Positions 23,881-36,380 are shown, counted from the stretch's first letter. The stretch: 64,000 nt of DNA from Perognathus longimembris pacificus (GCF_023159225.1 NC_063168.1:64583398-64647397); one strand, 5' to 3'. The notes: a model not told the origin generated them from the letters alone. Translations and numbers: made by a program.

Positions 23881-23977
23881 TCAGATTTCAATTGTTTTAA
23901 ACTGCTTTCCCATATAGTTAAGGATGTTGAATTTTTTTGTGTGTGTGATTACTGGTCATTTTTACTTCTTTATTTGA

Positions 23978-24850
23978 AAAGTGAAATAGAAAAGGCAGTC
24001 CTAAAATTTATTTGGAAACACAAAGATTTCTAATAGCCAAATCCATCTTAAACATAAAAGAAAAGTTCTGACAGTATCACAATACTTATAATTATACAAC
24101 GGAGCCATAGTAATAAAAGCAGCATGGTACCGGAACAAAAACAGACACACAGAACAATGGAGGAGAACAGGCAATCCAGCAATAAGCCCAAGTTGGCACC
24201 ATAAACCTGATTCTTGACAAAGACAACCAAAAATACATACATATTAGGAAAAATCTTCTCTCAGAAGTGGCTATACACATGTAGATGACTAAAACAATCT
24301 CACTCTGTTCAAGAAACAACCAAAAGATGGAAAATTCTATGGGAAAACCTAGGGACCACGCTTTAATATATAGTCATGGGTGGCTGAGAATATGGCCTAG
24401 TGGCAAGAGTGCTTGCCTCATATACATGAAGCCCTGGGTTCGATTCCCCAGCACCACATATACAGAAAATGGCCCGAAGTGGTGCTGTGGCTCAAGTGGC
24501 AGAGTGCTAGCCTTGAGCAAAAAGAAGCCAGGGACAGTGCTCAGGCCCTGAGTCCAAGGCCCAGGACTGAAAAAAAAAAAAAAAAAGATATAGTCATGGA
24601 AGAGTACTTTCTGAATAGGACCATGGTGGCTCAGGAAATGAGAAGAAGGATCAACCAATTGGATTGGATCCAGTTAGAAATCTGCACAGCAAAAGAAACA
24701 ATCATCTGAATGAAGATATAGATTGCAAACATCTTTGCCATGGAAAGATTCACTTGGCATGGAACTGGCACTTAGAATATATAAGGAAGGAAAACTTAGA
24801 CACTGAAATAACTAACAGTCCAACAAATAAAGGGCACTGGGAGGCTCTTG
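23978..24850 (+). pseudogene. Old L1 ORF2 fragment, interrupted by a SINE
   Basis: ORF2-like text such as atttatttggaaacacaaag, then agcatggtaccggaacaaaa and agaacaatggaggagaacag ([13 protein letters not shown] region of copy A). After the SINE it resumes: caattggattggatccagtt, gaaatctgcacagcaaaaga. Stops in every frame. The SINE at 24380-24587 is nested inside. Confidence 0.75.
24380..24587 (+). mobile_element. IDL-Geo SINE nested in old L1
   Basis: B box 'ggttcgattcc' is intact, and the right monomer ends ccaggactg before the poly-A. The perfect 12-bp duplication 'atatagtcatgg' is at 24368-24379 and 24588-24599. Confidence 0.93.
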
Positions 24851-26890
24851 ATAGGTGAGGTCTTCTCTACCCCTTAATTCCTAGTACTGAGGTTTGGTAG
24901 GGGTTTGGTTGCATTGAATCTTATGTTAGTACATAGTTTCCTATCTAGAAATTTAAGCCATATATTATTAAGAGCTTACCTTTTATGTTACAAAATTCTA
25001 TCTTAACAGTGTAAGATGCTAAACCATTATTATAGTACAGAATATGTGAATGTTACCTTTCCCTGCTCGTTAAGGTTGATCCAACTTTCATATAGAAGTA
25101 TATATACATACGTATGTTTGATGTAGCATGAAAGTAAATGTGCATATATATGCAGATATACTAAATATATATCCTTGTGACTATAAATGGTGATTTACTA
25201 TGATACAGTGTTTACCACCTTGAATGGAAATTTGGTGGTATTACCGAAGTCTGGAAGTACAGAAGAATTGAGTTTGGGAGTACAGAAGAATTGAGTCTGT
25301 TTTATTGGGGAATCTGAAAGATGTAATCAGCAAATATGAGGAAAAATGGAGGAAATGCTACAAAACTTCAACAAAGCCTTAGGGGCCAACCAATGGAACA
25401 GACAAACAGGAGAAATTTTCAAGAGTTTAAGGAGAAAACAAAAGATAGAAGAGGTCCTGGGATCAGTGAAAAACACAGTTGAGGAAATTGGTGACTGACA
25501 CACAATAGAGTTGGAAAAATGGTATGGTGGAGAAGGAACTTGCCATCCTCACACCCAAAGCTTGTAGTGAAATCCTAGTGACCCAGGAAGACGACAATCA
25601 TCAGCATTCTTGTTTGGACCGCAGGGCTGGGGAACTAATTAGGAAGAAGTGGAGTGTCATTTCTGGAGTCTATTTTTACCACCCTTTCTATATATTCTGA
25701 TTGTTTGCTTGTCCCTCTTCCCTTCAGTAATACCTTGAGGTCAAATACTGTCCCTTTAGTCTTTGTGTTACTGTCCTCTGATAGAGGCAGGGACAGAGTA
25801 AGTATTCACAACTTACTTGTCAATGAATGAGTGGTCAGCTGTGCTGGATGGTTACTGATATGTTGACAGATACATATTTCACTTTTTGCAAAGGAGTAGG
25901 GAAACCATGATCTCCCCATGGAGGGTTCTGGGAAAGCCTTAGCAAAACTTTTCTGTGCAGTCTAGGATAGAGACATTGCCGAAAGTCTGAGCTAAAGAGA
26001 CTGAAAGGGTAATTTTAGGTCATTGGGATGTCATTTCCCTAAATGGAATAACTAGTCTCTTGCTGGTTGGAAATCAAGTGTATTCTTGTCAGAGAGCTTT
26101 CAGTGCAGATACTAGTGAAGGCCTTACTGGTTTGAACAGAAGCTTTTAGCCTTCATTCTATAAGCATGGGATTCGGATTCACATTTCAAATGAAAAAATG
26201 CTATTTAAAAATATCTGATAGCCCATTAAAGTTTATCGTTCTGTCATCTCACCATCTCCTCTCAAAAGCAAGTGCTGGGCTGCATTCCTCTCTGCTGGAA
26301 GTGGCTTTTACACTGACATAGTGCACAAAAGCTGATTGTCTCTTCTTGAAGGGGTATGATCTTCCCATCTCAGAATAGGTCACTTTTTAGAAAGCATTGT
26401 TCCAATCCAGCTAATTTCAGTCTGATCATTTTCTTCTGTTCAATCTTCTTAAAAAGCATCCATTTTTGCAGCTTTAAATTCCGTTCTGATTTTTTTATAC
26501 TTCACCTCTCAAGTTATATTCCCACGTCGTCTTTTCTAAGCAAAATCACTGCAGTCTATATCATGTAAGTACAATTGCATACATGTATGCATGTGTGTAT
26601 GTATATTTAAATACATTTTGCATGAAATAATATTTTGTAAGTAAGGGAATTAAAGAAATTGGTTCATTTGTTCATAAAGAGTGAATGTACTACTCAAGTG
26701 CCACAGGAAAGTAGATTTGGTCTTCTCTACTTGTCCTTTCTTCTCTGGTCAAAGTTGCCATCAAATATTGCTTACTATTTTGAAAGAAAACAAATGTGTT
26801 TTTCAGCTAGTTCCTAAGAAAATTAGCCCAAATTTGAAGCCTAAGAGAGGCTTAGGTCAGAATACAAACATCCTTCTTTTCCTACTTTAT
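24851..26890. other. Unique DNA with small duplication, no gene
   Basis: A tandem repeat of 'gagtacagaagaattgagt' lies at about 25255-25290. A MIR-like trace is at about 25790-25850. The 70- and 95-codon ORFs at 26356 and 26681 are Phe/Ser/Leu-rich and unsupported. Confidence 0.4.
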
Positions 26891-26892
26891 CC

Positions 26893-26960
26893 TTCTCTTC
26901 TTTCTTCTCTTTTCTCTCTTCTCTTCATCTTCCCTTCCCTTCTCTTTCTCTTTTATTTTT
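26893..26960. repeat. CT-rich low-complexity tract
   Basis: About 65 bp of ttctcttctttcttctctt-type pyrimidine sequence. Confidence 0.85.
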
Positions 26961-27030
26961 TGTTTTGACACTATAGTTTGAGCTTAGCACTTGTTAGCAC
27001 TCTTCCACTTGAACCATATCCTTAGCTAGC
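26961..27030 (-). mobile_element. Possible SINE right-monomer fragment, antisense
   Basis: agtttgagcttagcacttgt and 'cactcttccacttgaacca' resemble the antisense tRNA-like monomer. Strongly decayed. Confidence 0.35.
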
Positions 27031-27609
27031 TCTGGATTTAGTTTTTGCCAGAAGAATTTATTTTCTGTTTGAGGAAAAAAACAGAGCATAAAGATATTTC
27101 ATCTCACAGATTTTTCTCCCAGGCCTGGATAATTTGCTAAAGCAAAAAAAAAAAAAATCCATCGATTTATTCCAACAAGAGGGTCCACATTGATAATCAT
27201 CCCTTTGACAGTGAAGTACAATGTCAGTGTTCTTTGGATCAGAATAGAAGCATCCCTCCTTTCCTTCTTCTTTATCCTCATATCATTCAACTTGTACTCT
27301 ACCCAAAACATTTCAGTATTCCCTTATATAATCTCAAAGTTCTTACCATATATTTTTCTGTAGTTTTTAAAGTTTTTATTCTGATGCTTCTCTAAGCACT
27401 ATGTTCATAGAGATCCCATCTTACTGTGAAATTACCCTTATATTTTAAATTTATGTCTCTGTATTCTTCACAAGCTACCTTGACAGTTCATTTAGTAGTG
27501 AAGAGTTAGGGAAAATGATTTATTTTCCCCTTTGACCATTGATAACATCTACATATAGTATTTGATAAGTATGTTTGCTTTCTGACTAGATTGCCTTTCT
27601 GTGTGTATG
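27031..27609. other. Unique DNA, no gene seen
   Basis: No recognised coding or repeat sequence. Confidence 0.4.
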
Positions 27610-27809
27610 TGCCAGTACTGGGGCTTGAACTCAGGGTCCGGATCCTTAGCTTTTCACTCAAGGACAGCATTCTACCACTTGAGTCACAGCTCTACTTGTA
27701 TGAAATAAGAGTTTCATGGGCTTTCTTGTCTAGATGGGTTTCAAACCAGGATCCTCAAATCTCAACCTCTTCAGAAGGAAGGATTGTAGGTATGAGTCAC
27801 TGGCACCAG
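27610..27809 (-). mobile_element. B1-dID-type SINE, antisense
   Basis: 'gccagtactggggcttgaac' and ccacttgagtcacagctcta (right monomer), then gatgggtttcaaaccaggat, ggtatgagtcactggcacc (7SL-like left end). Confidence 0.8.
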
Positions 27810-28904
27810 ACTTAGATCACTTTGTTGTTTTCCATAGTAGGTCAACTTTTATTTACTGTCTCCCTCAGGCTTCACATTTAGGCTCATTTTCTTCAGACCT
27901 AGCTAAAGAACATGTTTGGTTTATTTCACAATGTTGAACAACATTTGATAGTAAACTTGACAATTAGGATGACATAGTTTTGTTTGTCTGAGAGTATTTA
28001 AAACATCATATACATTCATGGAGTGACTAATGATTTCTCACAACATTTTACTTCCATGATCTCATTTACCTAATGCAGTTGTTTACAATGTGTTATCACA
28101 ATATTTATTAATCTGTGTTATAGAAAGCAGATCTATTTTCATTTACTATGTAACATAAAGCCAACAAATAGCAAACTGAAACTGGAATAAAACTTTTCGA
28201 CCCCAAGATTAGTCCGAGTTTATTCTTGGTTATTTATTTGCTTCCTTTCTACCTAAGCATTCTGGATGTTTAAAGTTTTATGTCCTTGTTCATTTCTTTC
28301 TCTGAGTATCCAGAGATTTATATAGTATTTATTTAATATCTGCACTCTTATGTGGTGTCTCTGTTTTCTGTAGCCATATAAAAGGTTGTCTAAGAGTGAA
28401 TGATTTTTTTTTTTTTTTAGCAAAATCTGTGGCATGGTATTTTAAACATAGTCCTTCAAATGAAATTTTAAAAGGTTGGCATGTTAGGGCTGACCTTTAC
28501 ACAGAGTGAATCCAACTTGACATTTCCCATGCTTTAAGATGAGATTTCTCCATGATTGTTTTCTCTCCCAACCTTCCCTCCCTTAATTATTCCTGATCTC
28601 ATATATTAAAGTTTTGCTTAAATGAACCCCATTGTTCCTACCAGTTGCCTAGAGAAGAACAGGTCAAAAGCAATTACCATAACAAAGTGATTGATTTTCT
28701 CAGTAGATCAAAAGTAAGGGTACTTTCATTGCCTTTATATGTCACAGTTGGTGCAGAAAGGGACCCCTGTAGAGGTCAGTATATCATCTCATCTTACAGA
28801 AAGCAAGCTCTGCAAAATAGATAATCATCATTAGCATCTGAGTCCTTAAATTGTCCTCTAATGAAGACAGTGAACATCAAAGCAGCAAGACAGAAGTATA
28901 GCTT
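27810..28904. other. Unique DNA, probable MIR inside
   Basis: 28005-28160 has a MIR-like order (cttccatgatctcatttacc, then ttatagaaagcagatc), plausible but decayed. Otherwise nothing recognised. Confidence 0.35.
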
Positions 28905-29384
28905 TGCAGTGGGTTCAACAGTGTCCTCTCCTCAAATTTGTTTATTCAGAACCTGAAAATATGATCTTATGTGGAAAAGGAGATTTTGCAGATGTAATTA
29001 GTTAAGATAAGAAGCTGTTACACTGTACAGGGTGGGTTTTAATCCAACATGCCCTGGAACTTGCTGAGAATATGAAAGAAATCACAAAGTAAAGATACAG
29101 AGGAAAGCTAGCTCTGTGAAGATGAAGGTGGGAGGAGGATGGGGTTGGGGGTGGGAGGTGGGGGTGATGCAGCTATAAAGACATAGAAAACCCAAGGACA
29201 GAAACTTTGGAAAGCAAGAGGATAATGCATGAACTTTCCCCTAAAATTTCAGAAAGAACATGGCTTTGCTTATTCTATGATCTTGGACTTCTAGTTTCCA
29301 AAATGGTGAGAAAACAAACTTGTCTTCTTGGAAGCTGCCTGGTCTGTAGTAATTTGTTATAGCACTCCTAAGAAATTAATATCA
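28905..29384 (+). mobile_element. MLT1-type LTR (ERVL-MaLR)
   Basis: ttcaacagtgtcctctcctc, 'gaaaatatgatcttatgtgg', ttttgcagatgtaattagtt and ggtgggttttaatccaacat match the MLT1 consensus order I remember. The later part has ttctatgatcttggacttct and the 3' end taatttgttatagcactcct, then aagaaattaatat. It is a solitary remnant with a G-rich insertion or expansion at 29127-29166. Confidence 0.8.
29141..29164 (+). other. G-quadruplex-compatible motif
   Basis: Four G runs (gggg, ggggg, ggg, ggggg) are separated by loops of 2, 1 and 4 nt, inside the MLT1-type LTR. Confidence 0.7.
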
Positions 29385-30308
29385 GGTTCTACTCTAAAAA
29401 AGGCTTGGACTTCTTTGAGGGGATAGTGTACCTACATAGCATCAGGCTAGACCATGAGGGTCCTGCTGGTTTTGAGCTCTCAGAGAACTGGGGTGATCAG
29501 TACAGTGATCATGGGAAGATGGGACATGAACATTAAATAGATTATAGACATTATAAAGAAGAAATTACTTGGACTGTGGCTTCATACAGAATCTAGGAAA
29601 GTGGGTAACAAATTTAGCAAGCAGGCTTCTTGACTGTACCATTTAGATACTGTTGTGTGTATGGAGCAGGGGAATGTATACATAAGCCTTCTAAGGCCTG
29701 AGGGAAGACATCCATCATCTGTTCATTGATTATTGACAAGGTTATGATTCCTTCCATTTCTAATATATGCAAAACTATAGGAATGGCTCTATTGTTTAAA
29801 GGGAGGAAAAGATGCCCTGGTTATGACTTCTTTCTTTCTTTTTTTTTTTTTACTGACTTAGTTATAAATGATTTCCTGTCAGTTCTGGTAGGCCTGTTTC
29901 ACTTGGACAGAAACAATGAGATCCACATCTCCTGAAAACAGCACCTCTGAACGCAGTATAGTGGGAGACAGCCACTGAGAGACTAGTTTCCCTGGAGACT
30001 GACTCATGATCATTTTCAGCAGCAGGTCAGGTTCAGGGAGAGATTTGCTGCTGGGCTTCCATTTGGTTAGAATAAAGACATGTCCCGCATGCTTGAACTT
30101 GTCTCCCTTCTTCTATAAAAATGTGCTTGGGCTGATGCAAGTCTTTCTTGCACACATAAGAACACTTGTATCATGGCTGGTGCTTTTACCCATCACAATG
30201 CAAGGTTTCTACCTATGGTAATAATGTAAGACATTCTCACCTCCATAGCATTTGAAAAGGATAGGCTTGGGACTATTTCAGTGAGAATTACTTCATGAAA
30301 CTCTGAGT
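29385..30308. other. Unique DNA, no gene seen
   Basis: Two ORFs near 70 codons have no recognisable domain. Confidence 0.4.
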
Positions 30309-30530
30309 GTAGTTGAGATCTGGTGCCTCATAACTGTAATCCTACCTACCAAGAAGGCTGAAATCCCCAGCACAGTGGCTCAATGACAGTCCATGAAGAA
30401 AAGTTTATGAGACTTCTCCAATTAACCACCAAAAACCAGGCTGGAGGCATGGCTCAAGCGAGAGTGCCATTTGTGAGCTAGAAAGCAGAATGAGAGCACG
30501 AATCCTTGAGTTTAAGCCCCAGTCCTAGGA
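30309..30530 (+). mobile_element. B1-dID-type SINE, decayed
   Basis: Left monomer 'ctcataactgtaatccta', linker ttctccaattaaccaccaaa, right monomer ggaggcatggctcaagcgag with gagtttaagccccagtccta at the end. Confidence 0.75.
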
Positions 30531-30648
30531 TGAGATACATGATTCCAATAGGACATAATAAATTTTTCTCAGTAAATAAATTGGAAGGGAGATGCCAAGT
30601 AATTGCTATTTTTTATGCTTAGATTTGATAGCAAATTCATAGATTTGC

Positions 30649-30854
30649 CTTTTTTTTTTTTGGCCAGTCCTGGTCCTTGGACTCAGGGCCTGAGCACTGT
30701 CCCTGGCTTCTTCCCGCTCAAGGCTAGCACTCTGCCACTTGAGCCACAGCGCCGCTTCTGGCCGTTTTCTGTATATGTGGTGCTGGGGAATCGAACCTAG
30801 GGCCTCGTGTATCCGAGGCAGGCACTCTTGCCACTAGGCTATATCCCCAGCCCT
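30649..30854 (-). mobile_element. IDL-Geo SINE, antisense, 'gcggg' type
   Basis: The poly-T is followed by ggccagtcctggtccttgga, and 'ttcttcccgctcaagg' is the antisense of the gagcgggaagaa diagnostic. The copy ends atatccccagccct. The duplication is short or lost (only tgcc-like). Confidence 0.9.
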
Positions 30855-30879
30855 GCCAGGTACTTTTTAAATTAAAAAA

Positions 30880-31080
30880 ATTTTCTTTTGTATTGACATA
30901 TCAATTGTACAAAGTAATAGTTTTATTGTGACATTTACATACATGAAAATAAAATACATTGATATTGCATTACTCTTTCAGTTATCCTCTTTCATTTCCT
31001 CTTTCCCAATTTTGTTTCTCATCTTTAACACATCTCCTTTTAATTTCATGCCTTTTTTCTCTCTGCTAGACTTTCCAGAT
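30880..31080 (-). mobile_element. L1 3'-end fragment, antisense
   Basis: 'caattgtacaaagtaatag', cattactctttcagttatcc and ctctttcatttcctctttcc follow the antisense L1 tail order. Confidence 0.5.
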
Positions 31081-31179
31081 GAAGGAAAATAGATGATACT
31101 TGTCTTTTAGACACTGGATAGCCAGGCATTTCAAATGTTGAAGAAGTTTTTGGCTATTTAAAATTTTAATTTGTATTCA

Positions 31180-31295
31180 GTAAGTGTATTATACTCTTGA
31201 AAGTTCTAGAAGGAGGTAGATGAAATAAGATATATAATATGCACAATATCTGACATGTAATAGGAGCTTAGTAATTACATGTGGAATGAATACAC
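31180..31295 (+). mobile_element. MIR-like SINE remnant
   Basis: 'ctgacatgtaataggagctt' followed by agtaattacatgtggaatga resembles the MIR core (cacatagtaggtgctcaata). Confidence 0.45.
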
Positions 31296-32339
31296 CCATT
31301 TCTAAATTACACATATATTTCTGACCAAACATATATACTAAATGGATTCTAAAGTACATGTTTTCAAAAGGTGCTTTGCTAGATGTGATTGTAAGAATTT
31401 TCATTTGAATATTAGTTTGAAGAAAGAGTAATATCAAATTGACTAAAATAATTATTTCTCTCCATTTGTTCAAAGTCTGATAAGTGGAGTCAAATAATCT
31501 AAAAGTATAATATGTGTCATAGACTATTTTGCCTGAGAAGAAACTTAAGATAGAGGTGAATTATAGCACCATTTCTTCCTTAGAAAACACACATACAAAC
31601 ATTCACTATAAAGACAAGAAAGGAAAAGGACAATTTCAAACGAAATTATACTCTATGATAAAGAGAGGTAAAGATTTCAGGTGGGCCCAGAAAAAGGAAG
31701 GAAATCCTTATTTCTGTCTGGATTATAAACAAGGACTCTGACAGTAGTTACTTGATGAGTTTCCAGTTCAACAACTGCTGTTCAAAATGGGACACAGCAA
31801 AGGTTCAGTCACTGGACTGTAGACTAACAGTAGGAACAGATAATAAGCTCTGGATTGTAAGTATGTTGTGTGAAAATAGCAAGCAAAGGGTCTTTAATTT
31901 GTGAGAGTCAAAGTAACCTACAGTTAGAATTTATATGCTATCCCCGTTAGGAGGGGGAAGCTAGTAAGTCTCCCACAAGCATGTTCTTTTCATTTGCCTT
32001 GGAATTCCACAAGGCAGTCAATGGGATGTTCCTGAAGCTGGCTTCAAACATGATTTATGCTATATTAATCTTCTCCTTGCCTCTCGACTTCACCTATAGA
32101 CACCACCAGAGTAAGTCAGTAAAATGATTTGCACATATACCCTCACTAGGAAAAAACAAATATACAAAATAACTTTGTTTCTACTTTGGTACAGAGAAGT
32201 ATGAATTATCAGAGATTTTTTTTTTTCTCTGTCAAGGAGACAGTCTACAGAGAAGAGATTGGATAGTTGTTTTGACTGTCAACAACTCAGAAAGGAAGTT
32301 GTCATAGTATGTGATTTTCCCCACAGTGTAGAAAAGTGG
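31296..32339. other. Unique DNA, no gene seen
   Basis: The 94-codon minus ORF (31189-31473) and 70-codon plus ORF (31529-31741) match no family known to me. Confidence 0.4.
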
Positions 32340-32390
32340 CATAAATAAATAAAGAAATAAATACCACAATAAATAAATAAACAAATAAAA
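32340..32390. repeat. (AAAT)n low-complexity repeat
   Basis: Two blocks of ataaataaataa separated by gaaataaataccacaa. Confidence 0.9.
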
Positions 32391-33292
32391 TTCCCTAGGT
32401 TTCTAAGCTTTGCCAACTCCTCAAGAACTTCCTGAGTTATTTCAGATTTCACTGTGTGAGATTTTGAAAATTTCTTTTGGACTTTTAGAAAAATGAAGTT
32501 TCTGCATCATTTAATCCTTATTGTCAACTTGCCCTTTCTTCTCATATTTCACACAAATTGCTGACAATATGGTATACTCTTTGTTGTGGAACTGGAAGGG
32601 ATATAATACCACATTGAGACATGGGTTTGCTTAAAATGTATAAAGCATTGTTGGACCAAAATAAATGGCCAAAAAAAGTCTGTGACAAAGTTAAGTTACA
32701 GCAGACTCACTCACCACATGATTTTGTAGAGAGAAGCAAAGTTAAAGAGCTTTATCATGTGATGCTTTTGTCTGGAGTGGACAATTGTGCACTGTGTGTC
32801 TACGTACAAGAAGGGCCTGTGGTTGTCAACATGGATGGCACCCCGATAGCTTTGGAAATGACATTCAGCATAGCACAAAGCAAATAGACAAGTGAAACCT
32901 AAGCAAACGCTGTGCTTTTGCCCACCAGATTTGCACTCCAGGTTCTTTCCATTCAACGTCCTCCTCTATCCAGACGTTTCCAAGGTAATTTCAATCTCAG
33001 CTTCACAGACCTTTGCAAATCATTTGCTAGAATTTTTGGGGAGAGTAGAAGAGTGTTATCTGTCTGGTGTTAGCTCTCTGCTTTGGTGCTACCTGCATGG
33101 AGGTGATTAGGAATCCAGGGGTGGGGCAGAAGAGGGAAAGGCAGGGACTATTGCCTGGCACAGCACACATGCAGCCAAAAGAGAGAAGAACCGGAAATGG
33201 AAGCCAGGGCTTCTGCCTTCACTCTGAACACAGTTTTCTTAGTCTCAAGGAGGTCTGCTGGGTTGTGAGATCCATAGAAAGAGGCATTATTC
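32391..33292. other. Unique DNA with moderate ORFs, no assigned gene
   Basis: An 88-codon ORF (32621-32887) and an 81-codon ORF on the other strand (32711-32956) occupy GC-richer sequence. No domain is recognised. Confidence 0.35.
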
Positions 33293-33333
33293 TTGAGGCA
33301 AGCACTCTTCCACTAGGCCATATTCCCAGCCCT
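33293..33333 (-). mobile_element. IDL-Geo fragment (ID head only), antisense
   Basis: 'gaggcaagcactcttccac' then taggccatattcccagccct, about 40 bp of the ID left monomer. The Geo part is absent. Confidence 0.7.
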
Positions 33334-35729
33334 GCCTGAGAGGTGTTACTCTCTAGGCTTCCTCAGAAAATATTTTCCTAGGATGGCATGGGTGTTCTTT
33401 TCTGCCTTGTTCAGCTGTGGTTCCGACCCCTCAGATTTGGGGGAACCACTGTTTGTAGTACTTGCCTGAATTCCTTTCATCTTACCTAAACACATTCGAG
33501 GAGCCCAGTGGGTTTGACTTTACATTTCTCATCTTAAAGATTCTCCTTCTGAGGTGTCACAGCTATTTTCAGCTATTAAATATTGTCCTAGTGTCTGAAT
33601 ATATTATTTTTAATTGCACTTTAAAATTCTTTTAAATTGCACTTTCTGAGGTAAGAGCGGCAGACTTTTGACCTCTCCAAGTTATTTCCAGTTTCTTTCA
33701 GACGGTCTCTTGACCTTTTCAAAAGATGCTATTTTACTCTTTAATCCGTCTTCCCATCATCTGAAAATGGAATGAAGAGAGAGAGATAATTTGAAGGTAA
33801 CTGAAAAAGCAAATGCAAGGATCTTTCTTTGTTGTGCTGTACTTCAGAATAAGCCAGCAGTATTCTTCCCCTTAGCATGGGAGAGAGTGTTATCTGAGGA
33901 TTTTTGTTGCCTAAAGTATTAGGTTCTGGCTCTAACATATGTAGAGGTCAAGGTGTGATTACAGAAGCTTCTGAGGTTTCTGGGTATAAATGCAGAAACA
34001 CACCACATTCCCCATTAGTTCTGGAGCTCCAACATTATCAACGAAGGACTTACTTTGTCCTAAACTTTTCTCTCTCCAAGAAACAATGTCTGAAATAGGC
34101 TCCGAGCATTCATGAGCAAAGAGATATACTAAAGCACCCTGTTCCCACTTCTGTCTATGTCATCTCAATGGTGAGATCAAGACTACTTGTTAAACACTAG
34201 TTTTTCAGAGAATCAATGAATAAAACAATTCTGAAGATAAATAGCAATGGTGAGGAGGAAAACAAATATAGGAAGCCCTGTATATATTTAAAATACTTTG
34301 AGATAGATGGTATTATTTGCTAGAATAAGATGTTTTGTTTCTTGTGTGTATGTGTGTATGTGTGCGCATGCGTGCATGTGCACATATGCCCGCATGCACT
34401 CTGAAGCTTACTTAGTTGAAATTCCTGCAAAGTTCTTCAAAACGGGAAATTACTACACTTTGATCTTCTTTGTATATCTTTTTGCTGTGGATGTTATTTT
34501 TTATACCTGGTGATTATGACATCTTCCTATTTGTCATCAGGAAAAGTAATTTTCTTTTGCTTTCACATGTAATATGATCATTAATAAGAGTGTTAATGAA
34601 ACTCAGCTGGTTATTGAGGTTTGGCACTCAATCTAAAGTTGTTCATCATCCCTGAAGCTAAGCATGGAGTGAGTCCAGATACCTCCAGATGTAGTGGATT
34701 CATATCTATAAGGAGTCATCAAATCAATTTTTGTTAATGGCAAAGCTGAAATATTCTAATTGGTAAGCAGTAGGTATAAATATTCTATTCAGCATCAGCT
34801 TCATGGTTCAGAGAGTCCTGAAGGTTTAAAAAATTTTACATTTAGCAATTATTTTAATTTTAAATTTAGTCACCAGTGATAGTTAAGAAAAAATATATCT
34901 GATGCCATTGTTTCTGTATATTTCAACAGCAGTCACAAGAGGCACGTATTATTATCTCAGCTTTATAAAAGTAATAAAAAAAAGAGATAAAGCCATGTGG
35001 TCAAGATCAAAGGAACATCATACAAACAGAAGACAAAGCTCGTTCCATCTGATTTTCTTTATAATGTCTGATTCCTTTTCTCCTGTCACTTTTTGTCTTT
35101 CTGTCTCTACTCTCTGTATATTATGTCACATTCTATGTCTCCCTTAGAATCAACTTTCTTTTTCTTGGTCTTCTTAATCTCACGTTCAGTGCTACTCATT
35201 TTCTTGTCTGTAACACCAACTCTATTTCTGTGCTCCTCATCTCCTTCTTAATTTCCTATCATAAAATAGCTGTCCCAGCAGCTGAAGCAGCCTGCAAAAC
35301 TACTTTTCTCCTGATGCTCTTCAATGGCATGAGAAAATGTTGAGTTTTCCCTCAAACAACTTATGCATCTATCCTTAAGGAGGAGAAGAGGTTTCAGGAT
35401 TAGAAATTGAGAACATCATCCTACTTAATGTGTGTTACTTGTCATTAATGTCAATAAACATTGCTTTCCTCTTGACTTCCTATTTTCCAGATTTTCTTTG
35501 GGCCTTGGAAAGTGATAATTTTGGCACAAATTCAGGAATCACAGGTAGAATTTAATTTCCAGAATATTCAGATATCAAATGCTGCTAGAACTAGGACTTG
35601 CCCTGAGAACAGGTTCAGTCCTGTCTTTCAGTCTAATTTCTTCAATATGTGTGTGATGATATTTCTGTACTTATGGTATAGGTATATCTTAAGATTTACA
35701 TCAGATGTAAGAAATAAAACAATTTAAAA
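33334..35729. other. Unique DNA with MIR-like remnant
   Basis: A MIR-like stretch lies at 34910-35020 (attattatctcagctttata, gagataaagccatgtggtca). No exon is recognised. An alternating tract is listed separately. Confidence 0.4.
34343..34389. repeat. 47-bp strictly alternating pyrimidine-purine tract
   Basis: From tgtgtgtatg through tgtgcgcatgcgtgcatg to cacatatgc every step alternates Y and R. It includes two CpG steps at 34365 and 34371. Such tracts can adopt Z-DNA. Confidence 0.85.
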
Positions 35730-36380
35730 GTGGATTAGGACTTCCAGGAAGACGGTGGAGGAGCAGCACAGCCCTAGCTAGGCTCCCTCCAACACTGCAA
35801 TTTTCCCACCACAGAGAAACAGCTACTCCTAGAAAGACAGCCCAATTAAGTTATAACAGTACAGGGATTCTGGCCAGGAAGGAAAATTTGACTTTGCTGG
35901 TCTGAAAACACAGATTTGAGCTCTGGGCGGTGTTCCGCCGCCATGCCAGTGCCGGCGCCAGCACAGCACCCCACACTCTGTGCACCTAAAGCACACAGCA
36001 GCGAGCAGGGAGAAATTCTCCAGATGGCGGCAGACACACACGGATCACAGGCTGCGCACGGATTGGCAGAAATTGCAGAGAAAGCGTGAGCACCCCAGGA
36101 AAGACATTCTCACTTGTGCCCATAGAGCAGCTTCTGGGAGGTAGCCCTTTCCCCACCGCCAGAGAAAAGCACCATCTTTGACACTGGCATAGGGTCAGAT
36201 CAGACTGGAACTAAAGCAGGCCTGGGGAAAGCAAAGACAAAGTGGCCATCTTTGAAAAGGGCAAGAGGGACCGACAGTGAGAGCCAGCTCCGCCCAGAAT
36301 GACCCCTGCCCAGGCGGGAGGCTCATCCTGGGCCATGGCTCAGCCAGAGGTGCCCCGCCCTACCTGCCGGAATGCCTAAA

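Noticed and set aside
24374..24658. 94-codon ORF ('GPWTQGLSTVPGFF' peptide), also seen at 12419, 22132 and 30603
   Set aside because: The repeated peptide is the antisense translation of the IDL-Geo SINE, not a gene family.
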